Assembly (NCBI GenBank): GCA_003243425.1
Contig: QFQP01000001.1
Location: forward strand, 124,001 to 188,000
DNA length: 64,000 bases
Direction: 5' to 3'
Source: Archangium gephyra
Lineage (GTDB): Bacteria; Myxococcota; Myxococcia; Myxococcales; Myxococcaceae
Part shown: positions 44,801-54,381 of the stretch, piece by piece
How the letters are laid out: every line of letters starts with the position of its first letter
Position numbering within the stretch: position 1 is the first letter of the stretch
Translations under genes and position numbers: made by a program
The notes under the pieces: generated by a model
Told to the model about the DNA's origin: nothing
Databases searched by the model: none
What the model saw: only the letters and a program-made list of their open reading frames with translations

Positions 44801-46118
44801 CGAGCAGCGCGTTGAGCAGCTTTCCCACCGTCTGCCCCGACAGCACCTTGCCGGCGGCGCCCAGCGCGCAGGTGGCGCGGCGTGACGGCTCGGCGTTGGC
44901 GAAGGTGCTGGCGTTGCCGATGTCCTTGCAGGGCCCGTCGGGCTGGCCGGCGGCGGGCGCCACGGCGAACACCGCGTCGGTGCACTGCGCGAGCGAGGGC
45001 CGCGGCTGCTGGGGCGGCTGCGTGGGCATGAAGAGCCCGTCGCGCACGGTGGTGCCGGGCGGGCGCGCCGCCACGCGGCTGACGCGGAACGAGCCCGACA
45101 CGGTGGCCACGCCCGCGGTGCGAACGCCGTCGGCGTTGCGTTGGTCGAACAGCCCGCGCCAGCGATCGGCGATGGCGCCGGTCAAGGTGCCGTCGTCTTC
45201 TTGCGAGATCTCCACACGCACCGCACGCGACGAGCGCGGAAAGCGGTCGGCCCCGAAGTAGCGCGACGGCGCGATGTCTTCGGCGAAGAGCGCCACCCAC
45301 GCGTCGATGTCTGCGTCCCACGTCAGCGGTCTGCGCACCCACGTGGTGGTGACGTCGGCACCGGCCAGCGACACCAGCGCGTCGGGCGTCGCCGGCAACC
45401 ACAGCCACGCCCGCTGCGCGTCGTCGAGCGAGAACACGTCGGCGGGCTCGGTCTCGAGCGCAAACTCCAGCGGCAGCCCCGCGCCACCGAAGACGGGCGG
45501 CGTGAAGGTGCCGGTGTAGCGGCCGGCGCGCGGCCGGGCGGGCACCAGGAACAACGTGCGGCGCTCCATCGGCGTGACGAGCTCGAGCACCTGCGTGGTG
45601 GGCGCGTCACCGCCTGCAGCGCCGGTGGGAATCGCGAGCGCAAAGGCGGTGCTGCCTTCCGCGCGGGCCACGGTGCGCGCGCCGTGCTGCAGCTGCACCG
45701 AATAGAGCAGCCGCCCGCCAGGCACCGGCGCCGAGGTGGTCAGCCGCAGCTCGACGAAGGGCGCGGCGGGCCCCACGCGCAGCACGTTGTCTGCAGGCCA
45801 GCCGGTGATGGAGATGCCGCCCACGTCCTCGGCGAGGGCGGGCGCGTCGACGCCCGCGTCAGGGGTGCTCCCCGCCTCACACCGCGCGCGCGCCGAGCAG
45901 CGCGACCCCGAAGGACACCCGGTGTCGTCGTCGCACTCGGCGACGCACGCGCTCTGAAAACAGAACGTGCCGTCGACGCAGTCGTCGTCCAACCGGCAGC
46001 CGCTCTGCGAGGCCACGGTGAGCGCGGTGTTCAGCTTCGCCTTCGGAGGCGGCGGTGACGTGCCGGTGTCGGAGCAGCCGGCGAGCGTGACCGCGATGAC
46101 CATCAGCGCGCGCTTCAT
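41850..46118 (-). CDS. Large helical lipoprotein, paralogue B
   Basis: 1422 residues; ATG at 46118 overlaps the upstream stop (ATGA). The signal ends in VTLAGC (lipobox). Residues about 42-85 are a Cys-rich module (CRLDDDCVDGTFCF), then a beta-rich part to about 330, and from about 490 to 1250 long alpha-helical or coiled-coil stretches rich in Ala/Arg/Glu/Leu with conserved pieces such as LEYYAVRPFVDQRLAILLAR. A beta-rich tail ends in PERQCQ. It is a paralogue of the 1449-residue protein upstream: the segments GRQLAAFQVDT, LARNP(A/S)QLEAIANE and the QCQ end are shared. I do not recognise the family. The domain plan (surface anchor, long helical rod, cap) suggests a filament, stalk or injection-type device, which is inference. 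Confidence 0.8.
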   Translation of the reverse strand: MKRALMVIAVTLAGCSDTGTSPPPPKAKLNTALTVASQSGCRLDDDCVDGTFCFQSACVAECDDDTGCPSGSRCSARARCEAGSTPDAGVDAPALAEDVGGISITGWPADNVLRVGPAAPFVELRLTTSAPVPGGRLLYSVQLQHGARTVARAEGSTAFALAIPTGAAGGDAPTTQVLELVTPMERRTLFLVPARPRAGRYTGTFTPPVFGGAGLPLEFALETEPADVFSLDDAQRAWLWLPATPDALVSLAGADVTTTWVRRPLTWDADIDAWVALFAEDIAPSRYFGADRFPRSSRAVRVEISQEDDGTLTGAIADRWRGLFDQRNADGVRTAGVATVSGSFRVSRVAARPPGTTVRDGLFMPTQPPQQPRPSLAQCTDAVFAVAPAAGQPDGPCKDIGNASTFANAEPSRRATCALGAAGKVLSGQTVGKLLNALLDPSVPDPQGLDFKSFIEACASDSNPLCKPTPELLCVRALVASASLDVDPASADVERLSEAYDATTREAFLGRQLAAFQVDTQTRLKWLQASEAPAFLASTLRDYNMEILSSWRGKVLDAHLAGVDGQLDAAGLAVLTRAPTNPVAISNRQALLLDLSNSWRASMDALVLLTTRWNVLLQDASSRAAAAQEIRVTAQRLYVTAAILQELAREAGAGYLASSFGAGFSVLLKELNRLALPFDVLLFARDAEVVTSRSVDPGMTGRSLLSEREALARAAVRDAAASIDVVLAEAQQTAIDQVALEARYEDQLLSLRNELISLCGLPAGCTAAEIGNVPECAVATAAGRCGFIVNRDGTGTATPASSEAGGALLELQAAALATQEAEARLSAQVSQANLLGATADAFARKVLSWDQQRRAVNTEVNALLAEIAVLNNERIDLAVADVRAQQNVRQAAYARQEANIATWDKIRADGIESDLKKMQNINALNITSAALNLTADRTDDMAEILRDALPEQIGTTLDPSFTIRLGVRFPAWIASSALLVTSNVLEATASSMRVDLEHAQALREAQLTNLEQLPDLDSLATEADLSEFEKNIEVANLTNEKQINALKALLDGLRRNLGLDLAHDRDLQQLSDRRDAWRLALVDVFRLQYGVQQAMVTARQREVAYYEVVQRAQLLEGRYRSLSARFSNLESLLGSPDVVFSFANRMSRAESRMDRARRALEDWLVALEYYAVRPFVDQRLAILLARNPAQLEAIANEFLRLQRACGGPVTIETVELSLRDDVLGMNFETTASASERFRALMARAQRPVNRNTPLSAGVTVGARLDQGDVWSANFPLDLERFANLGRTCNAKLESVAVQLVGEGFSGQPVVSVLHDGNGQLRSCQPGINTLVQALGPNTTSFADVTPFKTPGRAVAPIASVNGFGPMQTWNTTLEGQPLAAGYTVLIDLTHPSNVAQPWDRLDDVRLQFRYSYQDVFPERQCQ

Positions 46119-49100
46119 TGGCACTGCCCCACGGGGAAGAGGTCCTGGTAGGCCCAGGTGACCTTGAGCTTCACGTCGTCGAGCCGCGACCAGTCGACCT
46201 TCGCGTTCTCGCCGGCCTCGGGGTCGATGAGCACCGTGTAGGTCGACGCCAGCGGCAGGCCTTCGAGGCCCCGGTTGGCGGAATCGTCGCGCCCGAAGCC
46301 GTTGATGCTGGCCACCGGCGACACGCTGCGGCCCTGCGTGCGGAAGCGCGTGAGCGCCCCGAAGCTGCTGGTGCCCGGGTCGAGGCTCGAGACCAGCTCG
46401 CGGATGTTGGGCTGACAGCTGCGCAGGGTGCTGGTGCCGTCGTAGAGCACGCTGACCGTCGGCCGCGCGTTGCCCAGACCTTCACCGACCAGCTGCACGT
46501 CGAGCGAGGCCACCTTGGCGTTGCAGGTCTGCGCCAGGTTGGCGAACTCGTCGAGGCTCAGGGTGAAGGTCGCCGCCAGCACCTTGCGCGCGCGCAGCAG
46601 GTCGCCGATGCGCTGGTCGGTCGAGTAGCGCACGCGGGTGTCGATGGGCACGTTGCCGCGCCGGAGCACTTCGCGGAACCGCTCGGCGCGCGTCATGGTC
46701 TGGGTGTCGAAGCCCACTTCGAGCAGGTCGTCGCGCAGCGAGACCTCGGCGACCGCGGTGTTCACGTTGCCGCCGCACGCGTTCTGCAGGCGCACCAGCT
46801 CGTTGGCGATGGCCTCGAGCTGAGACGGGTTGCGCGCGAGCAGAATCGCCAGGCGCTGGTCGATGAACGGGCGCACCGCGTAGTACTCGAGCGCCACCAG
46901 CCAATCGAAGAGCAGCGTGCGCGCACGTTCGACGCGCGACTCGGCGCGGGCCAGCCGGTTGGCGAAGGCGAAGATGACCGCCGGGCTGGCGATGAGCTCG
47001 TTGAGGTTCTCGAGGCGCGCCGACAGCGCGGCGTAGCGGCCCTGCAGCAGCTGGGCGCGCTGAACGACCTCGAAGTACTCGAGCAGGTGGCGGGTGGCGA
47101 CCACCTCGGCGCGGGCCACCGCGGCCTGCAGCGCGGTCGAATCGGTCAGGCGCAGGCGCACCTTGTCGCGGCGGTCGCGCAGCTCCACGAGGTCACGGTC
47201 ACGCGCGAGGTCGAGCTCCAGGTTGCGGCGGAGCGCGTCGATGAGCGCCTCGCGTTGCGCCACCTGCGCTTCGGTGCGCAGCGCGTGAATGCGCAGGTTG
47301 TTGGTCATGTTCGCCAGCTCGTTCTCGGTGGCGCGCACCTCGAGGTCGGCGAGGTCGGCGAGCTCCTCGAGCTGTGCGTCGCGGCGGGCCTGGCTCTCGG
47401 TGAGCGAGAGCTCGACGCTGGCGGCGGCCGTGTCGAGCGCGGTGGCGGCGGCGCGCAGCCCCGAGGTCACGCCGAAGGTCGACATGCCGATGATGAAGCG
47501 GCCGGCGAAGCTGACGTCGTTCGAGAGACCGACGGCCTTGGGGTAGCCGTCGGCGATGGTGGCGGCGACGTGGTCGATCTCGTCGGCCGAGCGGGTGAGC
47601 CACGCGCCCGTCTGGTTGAGCGCGTTGATGCTCGTCATCTGCTTCATGTCGGCGGTGACGCCGGCGTAGCGAATGGCCGACCACTGCTTCACCGCGGCCT
47701 CCTGCACGGCGTAGGCGGCGGCGCGGCGGGCCTGCATGCCCTTGAGCTCGGCGATCTCGGTCGCCATGGCCTCGAGGTTGAGCGCGGTCATCTCGTCGAG
47801 CAGCGCCTGCACTTCGGTGTTCACCGCGCGGCGCTGGCGGTCCCAGGCGTCGATCTTCCGCGCGAAGGCGTCGGCGGCGTCGAGCTCGATCTGCGCGCGC
47901 TCCTGGTTGGCGCGGAACTCTTCCTGCGCGATCTGCTGCTCGAGCAACGACTGGCGGAACGCGAGGATCGCCTGGCCCGCCTGGCTGATGCTGGGCTGCG
48001 CGGCGATGTCGTCGAGCGAACCGACCGCGCCGCCCGGGTCTCGCACGAAGCCGCAGCCACCGACGTTCACGTTCACCGCGCATTCGGGGCGCGCGGCGAA
48101 GTCAGTCGTCGAGCAGCCGCGCGGCAGGCCGCAGATCTGCACGAGCTCGGAGCGCAGCTCTTCGGCCTGGGTGATCATCCGGTCGGTCAGCACCTGCGCG
48201 TTGATCTCGGTGGCGCGCGCGTCGTCGAGCACGCGGTCCACCGAGTCCTGCGCGTCGAGCACCGCACGGGCCGCGAGCTCACGGCGGTCTGCCAACAGGG
48301 TGTTGGCGCTGCTCGACGGGTCGACCGAGCGGTTCACCACCACCTCGGCGTCGCGCATGAAGATGAGTGAATCGAAGGGCAGCGAGAGCTGCTCGAGCGA
48401 CCGCAGCAGCGCCGCGAACCCGCTGCCGAAGATGGAGCTGTTCGCCGACGCGCCCGACGCGCGGTTCAACTGCGAGAGCACCGCCGCCGAGAGGTAGAGG
48501 TCCAGCATGCGCGAGCGCACCAGCGCCGTGGCCGAGCCGCGGCTGGCGGTGTCCTGGTACAGCGAGTTCCACCGCGTCGAGGCGATCTGCAGCGCCTCCA
48601 TCGCGCCCTGCCAGGTCTGCGCCTGCTCGAGGAGCATCTGCCCACGCACCGACAACGCCGTGGGGTCGGTGGGCTGCCGGCCCAGCACCTCGAGGCCCGC
48701 GGGCGCGAACTGCGCGCGCAGCACGTCGAAGTGCGCGTCGAGCACCTGCGTCTTCCAGCGATTGAGAATGTCTTCGTTGTAGGCCTTCAGCTCCGAGGCG
48801 AGGAACAGCGGCGCTTCGCTGGTGCGCAGCCACTCGAGGCGGGTGGTGGTGTCGACCTGAAAGGCGGCGAGCTGGCGGCCGAGGTAGCCCTCACGCGCGA
48901 CGCGCTGGTAGCGCTCGAGCAACGCGCCGGCCTGCGTCAGCTCCGCGCCCTGCGTCTGGTACGCGTGGGCCAGCAACTGCCCTGCGCACAACAGCTCGGG
49001 CGAGGGCACGCAGTAGCCGTCGCGCGCCGCGCACCTGGTGAGGAACTCGGTGAAGGCGAGGTTGCCGGGGTTGGGCGTGTTCTCGTCGAGAAAGGCCAGC

Positions 49101-50464
49101 ACCTGCGCCGCCGTCGAGGGGCCCGAGAGCGCCTTGTCGGCCAACGCCAACGCACAGCTGGCCTTGTCTTCGCTCGCGGCGCTGCTGAACGCGGCGGGCG
49201 AGCTCATGCCCGGGCACGGACCGAACGGCAGCCCCGCGTCGGTGATGCCGCCGGTGCCGTTGACGAGGCCCGAATAGACGCTCGCCGTGCACTGGGTGAT
49301 GGCCAGCGGCGCCCCGAGCGAGGGAGCCATCGCGGTGCCCGAGCCCTGCACCGGCGTGCGCGCGGCGGCTGGCAGCGGCTGCACGCGCGTGGCGGTGAGC
49401 TGACCTGTGAGCCCCACCGTCGCCGGCGTGGGCACCCCATCGGCGCTGCGCGTGGCGTAGAGCCCGAGCCAGCGGTCGGCCACCGCGCCCTCGAGGCGGC
49501 CGTCTTCCATGCCGGACAGCTCGATGCGCAGCGTGCGCACCACGCCGTCTTTCGCGAACTGCGAATTGCCACCGAGCGCGAAGGGCGCCGCGTAGCGCGC
49601 GAACCACACCTCGGCCTGCGCGTCCCATTCCAGCGGGCGCTCGACCCACACTTCGGTGCTGCTGGCGATGGGCGAGAAGAGCGCCTGCGGCGAGGCGGGC
49701 AGCATGAGAAAGCGTTCCTGCGCGGTCTCGAAGGTCGCGTCGGCGGGCACGATGCGCAGGCCGAACTGCAGCGGCACCGCCGAGCCACCGAACTCACGCA
49801 CCGCGACGTCACCCGCGTAGAGCCCGTCGACGCCACGGCGCGGCACCAGCGAGAGCGAGAACGCGCCGACCGAAGTGACGATGTTGGCGCGCTGCACCGT
49901 GGGCGTGGCGTCGAGCGTGCCCGCGGTGCCGGTGGGAACGGTGAGCGTGAACGTGGTGCTGCCGGTCGCCCGCAGGCTCTGCGGCGTGCCCGGCGCGCCT
50001 TCCAGGGCCACGCGGTACAGCAGCGCGCCGTCAGGCAACGCGGCCGAGGTCTCGAGCGTCACCTCGACGAAGGGCGCTCCCGCGGTGACCTCGACCTGCT
50101 GCGGTGGCGGCGAGCGCACCGCGACGGGAATTTCGGCGGGCGCGGCGGCGGCCTGCGCTTCGTCCCAGGCGACGGCGCGTTCACCCGTGCCCATCCACGT
50201 GAGCGAGGCTTTGGCGTCAGACAGACACCGGCCGTTGGGTGAACAGGTCTCACCCGTGGCGCACGGCCGGTCGGCGGCGCACTCGAAGGTGCAGCGGTTC
50301 TGGAAACAGAAGAGGCCCGGGTTGCAGTCGGCGTCGAGCAGACAGCCCGAGGCGTCGAGCAACACCAGCTGCGAGCTGGGCACCACCGGCGCCGTCGACG
50401 CGAGGTTGCTGGTGGTCTTCGAGCAGGCCGCCAGCGCGAGCATTGCGAGCGTCAGTCTCTTCAC
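46115..50464 (-). CDS. Large helical lipoprotein, paralogue A
   Basis: 1449 residues; ATG overlaps the stop of the MopE-like gene by four bases (50461-50464). The signal ends in LALAAC (lipobox). It has the same plan as the downstream paralogue: Cys-rich start (CLLDADCNPGLFCF), beta part, helical body from about residue 500 to 1280, and a tail ending in PVGQCQ. The helical body repeats heptad-like Ala/Leu/Glu patterns (REALIDALRRNLELDLARDRDLVELRDRRD-type) that should form coiled coils. Family unknown. Two adjacent large paralogues in one unit suggest that they form a hetero-assembly. Whether it is a surface rod or a toxin-like complex cannot be read from sequence. Confidence 0.8.
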   Translation of the reverse strand: MKRLTLAMLALAACSKTTSNLASTAPVVPSSQLVLLDASGCLLDADCNPGLFCFQNRCTFECAADRPCATGETCSPNGRCLSDAKASLTWMGTGERAVAWDEAQAAAAPAEIPVAVRSPPPQQVEVTAGAPFVEVTLETSAALPDGALLYRVALEGAPGTPQSLRATGSTTFTLTVPTGTAGTLDATPTVQRANIVTSVGAFSLSLVPRRGVDGLYAGDVAVREFGGSAVPLQFGLRIVPADATFETAQERFLMLPASPQALFSPIASSTEVWVERPLEWDAQAEVWFARYAAPFALGGNSQFAKDGVVRTLRIELSGMEDGRLEGAVADRWLGLYATRSADGVPTPATVGLTGQLTATRVQPLPAAARTPVQGSGTAMAPSLGAPLAITQCTASVYSGLVNGTGGITDAGLPFGPCPGMSSPAAFSSAASEDKASCALALADKALSGPSTAAQVLAFLDENTPNPGNLAFTEFLTRCAARDGYCVPSPELLCAGQLLAHAYQTQGAELTQAGALLERYQRVAREGYLGRQLAAFQVDTTTRLEWLRTSEAPLFLASELKAYNEDILNRWKTQVLDAHFDVLRAQFAPAGLEVLGRQPTDPTALSVRGQMLLEQAQTWQGAMEALQIASTRWNSLYQDTASRGSATALVRSRMLDLYLSAAVLSQLNRASGASANSSIFGSGFAALLRSLEQLSLPFDSLIFMRDAEVVVNRSVDPSSSANTLLADRRELAARAVLDAQDSVDRVLDDARATEINAQVLTDRMITQAEELRSELVQICGLPRGCSTTDFAARPECAVNVNVGGCGFVRDPGGAVGSLDDIAAQPSISQAGQAILAFRQSLLEQQIAQEEFRANQERAQIELDAADAFARKIDAWDRQRRAVNTEVQALLDEMTALNLEAMATEIAELKGMQARRAAAYAVQEAAVKQWSAIRYAGVTADMKQMTSINALNQTGAWLTRSADEIDHVAATIADGYPKAVGLSNDVSFAGRFIIGMSTFGVTSGLRAAATALDTAAASVELSLTESQARRDAQLEELADLADLEVRATENELANMTNNLRIHALRTEAQVAQREALIDALRRNLELDLARDRDLVELRDRRDKVRLRLTDSTALQAAVARAEVVATRHLLEYFEVVQRAQLLQGRYAALSARLENLNELIASPAVIFAFANRLARAESRVERARTLLFDWLVALEYYAVRPFIDQRLAILLARNPSQLEAIANELVRLQNACGGNVNTAVAEVSLRDDLLEVGFDTQTMTRAERFREVLRRGNVPIDTRVRYSTDQRIGDLLRARKVLAATFTLSLDEFANLAQTCNAKVASLDVQLVGEGLGNARPTVSVLYDGTSTLRSCQPNIRELVSSLDPGTSSFGALTRFRTQGRSVSPVASINGFGRDDSANRGLEGLPLASTYTVLIDPEAGENAKVDWSRLDDVKLKVTWAYQDLFPVGQCQ

Positions 50465-53400
50465 GGCAGCACCTGGCTGAACGAGACGAGCTCACTGGGC
50501 GCGCCATCACGGCCGGGCTGCCCGCTGCCGCCGTTGTTTCGCGGCCGGTCTTCGTCGCTGCGACCGCGGGTGTCGACGCTCTTGGCCGTGGTGCCGCCGC
50601 CTTCACCGCCAGCGCCGCCGGTGCCCGGCGAGCCCAGCGTGATGAACTGGCCCGGCGCGTTGGTGAGAATGGGCGGCAGTGAGATGCCGCAGGCCCCGGC
50701 GTTCGCGCTCCCGCGCTGGCAGGCGCGGAAGATGCCGACCACGCTGCCACCCACGCCGCCCACGCCGCCGCCGCCGCCGCCACCGTCGCCGCCGTGCGCG
50801 CCGTTGTATTCAGGCACGCTGGCGTAGGTGAACAACCCGCCGTAGCCGCCGGGCGCCGCGATGCCGCCACGTGCGCCGGCGCCGCCTCGCCCCGCGCTGC
50901 CCACGTTGAGCCTGAACGCGCCCGAGATGCTCACGCGCGTATTCGCGGTGGTGCCGGAGGTCAGCAGCAGCCCGATGCTGTTGCCGCCGTCGCCGCCGTT
51001 GTGGCCCGCCCAACCGCCGCAACCTCCGGCGCCGCCGCCACCGCCGCGCTCGCCCACGCCGATGGCGCAGAAGCCGTAGAACGCCGGGTTCGCCTGGAAC
51101 GAGTTGCAGCCGCCGCCGCCACCACCGCCGCCTCCAGACCGCCCCGGGTCGGCGCCGTCGACGGTGAGGCTGTGCACCGGGGACAACGCGTTGCTCGCCA
51201 GCCGCATGCGGAACGCGTGGCTGCCCACGTAGAACGCGCCCGCGCCGCCCGCGCCATTGGCGCCTCGACCCGGCACCAGGCGGGAAATCGGCCGCGTGGA
51301 GGGGCTCCCGAGGATCGGCGGAAGCGGTGGGTCCCAGTCGGCGATCACGCGGCCGCCGTGCCCGCCGGTGCCTGCGGGCTCGCCTTGAAGGCCGGTGTTG
51401 AGGTGCGAGGTTCCGACCGGCGCGTCCGGGTTCAGGCGCGCGACGCCGCCACTCGAGCCACCGTTGGCGTTGTCATTGGCCGGGCACGTTGCAGGCGGGC
51501 GACCGGGCATCTGGTCCCAGCGCATGTTGGTGATGACGCCGTTGAGATCCGCCTGCGGGTACACCATCCAGAAGCCGCCCCAGTACTGCCACTGCTGGCC
51601 GGCGCAGTCCTCTCCGTGGAGGCACCCGTCCTTTCCGTTGTACTCGGTGCCCGTCGCCCCGAGCACGGGCCCCGCCGCTGCGATGCCGTTGGTGCCGCCG
51701 ATCGCGCTGGCCACCGTCACCTGCACGTTGCGGAACTCCAGGGTGCCGCAGCCACGCGCCGGGCACGCAAGGCCGATCTGCGTCGGCGCTGACTTGCCTC
51801 CCGCGGTGACCTCCGAAGGGTCCGGGGCGAGCACCTCGAGCTGCACGCCATCGAGCCGCAGCGACAGCGGGCCCACGCCGGCAGCCGCTTCGACGGCGGC
51901 GTAGCTCTGACCGTACGGAAAGCCGGCGGCGGTGTCGGGCGCTGGCGCCAGGCGGCGCAGCACGGTGGTCTCGTTCGGCGCGCGCACCCAGGTGGTGGTG
52001 CAGGTCACGTCGTCGCAGGCCACGGTGGTGCGGAAGCCCCCGTAGATGCGCGCTGGCGGAAAGACGCCACCGTCGGGCAGCACGCCGGCGTCGGCGAAGG
52101 TCTTCACCGCGATGGCGCTCTGGCTCTCGTATTCACCGCTGGCGACGAAGATGTCCTTGCAGGGCGCGTTCACGCACGCGAGCTGCAGCGCGCGGTTGAT
52201 GGTGGCCACCGGCAGCTGCGCGGTGCCGGGGTTGGTGTCCTTGCCGTCGCGCTCACCGGCGCCGTTGCCGACGGCCGGCCGCACGAAGATGGCGTTGCTC
52301 AGGTCACCGTCGGTGCCGTCGCAGTTCGAATCGATGCCGTCGTCGTCGATGAGGTCGACGCTCTGCGGCAGGTTGGGCGCGCACGTCCAGGTGCCGCTGA
52401 CGCGGGTGCCGCCGTCGATGAGCGGCGTGTTCACCACCGTGCACGCGTACGCGCCCTTCGCGCAGATGCCCTTGCCGCCCGCGACCGGGCACTCGACCGG
52501 GGCGCCGTGACCGTGAGGGTTCTGCTGGCCCTGCGACGCGTAGTAGTCGAGCCCGTCGTCCACCCCGCCCACGCAGTTGTTGTCGAGGCCGTCGCAGGTC
52601 TCGGGCACGCTGGCCTGCACCGCGGGGTCGAGCGTGCCCACGCAGCGCAAGCTCGCGGTCGCGCCGGCGTCAGCGGTCGCCGCCATCGTCTGACAGCGCT
52701 GCGTGCCCGCCGCGCACACCCCCGCACGGCCCGTGTTGCAGGCGGTGAACTCGTCGACGATGGCGCCCGGGTCGTCGACCACGCCGTTGCAGTTGTTGTC
52801 GAGGCCGTCACACAGCTCCGGCCCTGCGGTGAGGCTCGCGTTGCCCCCGTAGATGCCGGGCGCGGTGTCGTTGCAGTCGAGCCGGTTCTGCACCCAGCCC
52901 GTGGGCTGCGCGCCGGTGCACACGTAGCGGAAGTTGGTCATCGAGCCGCGGCCGTCGCCGTCGGCGTCTTCCGCCCAGATGGCGTTGCTGCCGAGTTGCG
53001 CTTCACAGCCGTTGCTGATGTCGCCGTCGCAGTCGGCGTAGCCGGGGTCACAGTCGGCGACGCAGGCGAAGGTGTTGCTGGTGGTGCGCGGCAGGCACGC
53101 CCTGCGCGCGTTGGCGATGTCACCGGCGCGGCCCACGCACACGTCGCCACAGGCCGCGCAGTGGTCGCTGCCGCCGAGCTGTTCGGCCTCGTCTGACTTG
53201 CCGTTGCAGTTGACGTCGGTGTTGCCGCACGCCGCGGGGAACGCGTGGTTTGGGTTGGCGGCGTCGAAGTACGCGCGCGGGTTGGCGTCGTCGCAGTCGA
53301 CCGCGGTGTTGGGCTCGGTGATGGCGCCGCAGCGGCCCACGCCGCGCAGGTCTCCGTCGGCGTCACGGCAGCGGCCACAGGTGCCGGCGGAAGGAAGGCA

Positions 53401-54273
53401 GTACGTCGCCGCGCTGCTCGAGCCGGGCAGGGTGCCGCAGGTGAAGCCGAACTGGCAGGGGTTCGAAGCGCTGCACGCCTCGACGCAGGTGCCCGAGCGT
53501 GGCGTGGCGGCCGAGCGCTCGTAGAAGCAGGCGCCGGTGCTGCCGCACTGCAGGTCTTCGGTGCACGGCGCGCAGAACTGTTCGCTGTGGGTGAGCGCGT
53601 GCTGGAACGGCGGGCGGCACACCGACGCGAACGGCACGCCGCGCGCCATCGCGGTGGCATCGAGCTGGGTGTCGAAGGGGAAGGCCGGCGCCGTCTCGGG
53701 GTACGGGCTCTGTGCGGCGTAGACCACCTGGCAGCTGAACGGCGCAGACGCCCCCGTCGGGCTGGTGACGGTGATGGAGTCACAGATGCGCGGGTCGCTC
53801 GTGCACGGCAGCGTGCAGATGCCCTGGCCCGCGGCGAATGACGGGTCGATGGCCGAGATGGCGACCCGGTCGACGCCGCCGTCGGTCGGGCGGCTCAGCG
53901 AGAGCTCGACCACGCAGTTGCCGCCGAAGATGGCGCACTCGAGGTCATCGGAGCAGCGGCGGTACGAGCCCGGCGCGAAGGTGAGCCGCGTACCTGCGTC
54001 GCTCGACATGCCGCCGTCGGAGGAACCGCCGTCGAGGGTGACCATGCCGCCGTCGCGCGGAGGCGTGGGGCCGGCGTCTGTGGGCCGCGTGGTGCCGCCG
54101 TCGCTGCCGGGGTCGGGGAGCGCGACGACTTCACAGCGGCCGTCACGGCAGACCGAGCCCGCTTCACATTCGTAGGTGAACTCGCAGCCACCGACCACCG
54201 GGGGCCGCGGGTTGCACGCGCTGAGCGCAGCCAGCAGCGCGCCGAGCGCGCAGGCAAGAATCGGAAGACGCAT
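50461..54273 (-). CDS. MopE-type metal-binding-motif lipoprotein with Gly-rich tail
   Basis: 1270 residues. The signal ends in ALSAC (lipobox), then a Cys-rich module and a Pro/Asp/Gly linker. Residues about 290-610 have several copies of the putative metal-binding motif of MopE-like proteins: VDCDDANP, CGNTDVNCNGKSDE, ELCDGLDNNCNGVVDD, ETCDGLDNNCVGG. A DUF1565-like segment (PGTAQLPVATINRALQLA and KDIFVASGEYES, about 675-720) suggests a parallel beta-helix. The C-terminal 350 residues are very Gly-rich (nine-Gly run near residue 1050), typical of surface repeats. It is the first gene of the 14-kb unit. A surface or matrix role is likely; specific function unknown. Confidence 0.85.
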   Translation of the reverse strand: MRLPILACALGALLAALSACNPRPPVVGGCEFTYECEAGSVCRDGRCEVVALPDPGSDGGTTRPTDAGPTPPRDGGMVTLDGGSSDGGMSSDAGTRLTFAPGSYRRCSDDLECAIFGGNCVVELSLSRPTDGGVDRVAISAIDPSFAAGQGICTLPCTSDPRICDSITVTSPTGASAPFSCQVVYAAQSPYPETAPAFPFDTQLDATAMARGVPFASVCRPPFQHALTHSEQFCAPCTEDLQCGSTGACFYERSAATPRSGTCVEACSASNPCQFGFTCGTLPGSSSAATYCLPSAGTCGRCRDADGDLRGVGRCGAITEPNTAVDCDDANPRAYFDAANPNHAFPAACGNTDVNCNGKSDEAEQLGGSDHCAACGDVCVGRAGDIANARRACLPRTTSNTFACVADCDPGYADCDGDISNGCEAQLGSNAIWAEDADGDGRGSMTNFRYVCTGAQPTGWVQNRLDCNDTAPGIYGGNASLTAGPELCDGLDNNCNGVVDDPGAIVDEFTACNTGRAGVCAAGTQRCQTMAATADAGATASLRCVGTLDPAVQASVPETCDGLDNNCVGGVDDGLDYYASQGQQNPHGHGAPVECPVAGGKGICAKGAYACTVVNTPLIDGGTRVSGTWTCAPNLPQSVDLIDDDGIDSNCDGTDGDLSNAIFVRPAVGNGAGERDGKDTNPGTAQLPVATINRALQLACVNAPCKDIFVASGEYESQSAIAVKTFADAGVLPDGGVFPPARIYGGFRTTVACDDVTCTTTWVRAPNETTVLRRLAPAPDTAAGFPYGQSYAAVEAAAGVGPLSLRLDGVQLEVLAPDPSEVTAGGKSAPTQIGLACPARGCGTLEFRNVQVTVASAIGGTNGIAAAGPVLGATGTEYNGKDGCLHGEDCAGQQWQYWGGFWMVYPQADLNGVITNMRWDQMPGRPPATCPANDNANGGSSGGVARLNPDAPVGTSHLNTGLQGEPAGTGGHGGRVIADWDPPLPPILGSPSTRPISRLVPGRGANGAGGAGAFYVGSHAFRMRLASNALSPVHSLTVDGADPGRSGGGGGGGGGCNSFQANPAFYGFCAIGVGERGGGGGAGGCGGWAGHNGGDGGNSIGLLLTSGTTANTRVSISGAFRLNVGSAGRGGAGARGGIAAPGGYGGLFTYASVPEYNGAHGGDGGGGGGGVGGVGGSVVGIFRACQRGSANAGACGISLPPILTNAPGQFITLGSPGTGGAGGEGGGTTAKSVDTRGRSDEDRPRNNGGSGQPGRDGAPSELVSFSQVLP

Positions 54274-54381
54274 GGAGGAGGCCCCGAGCGAGGGAGAAGA
54301 GGGCCGTCATTGTCCGTGCGGTGCTGGCGCGGCGAATCTGATGCTCGTCGTAGGCGTGCGTATTCCGGTGTGGCGGAACAA

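Noticed and set aside
41949..44885. A 978-codon plus-strand open frame opposite the helical lipoprotein
   Set aside because: Shadow of a high-GC helical gene; rich in Arg/Val/Glu/His without motifs. The opposing gene has a lipobox, a paralogue and coupled starts.
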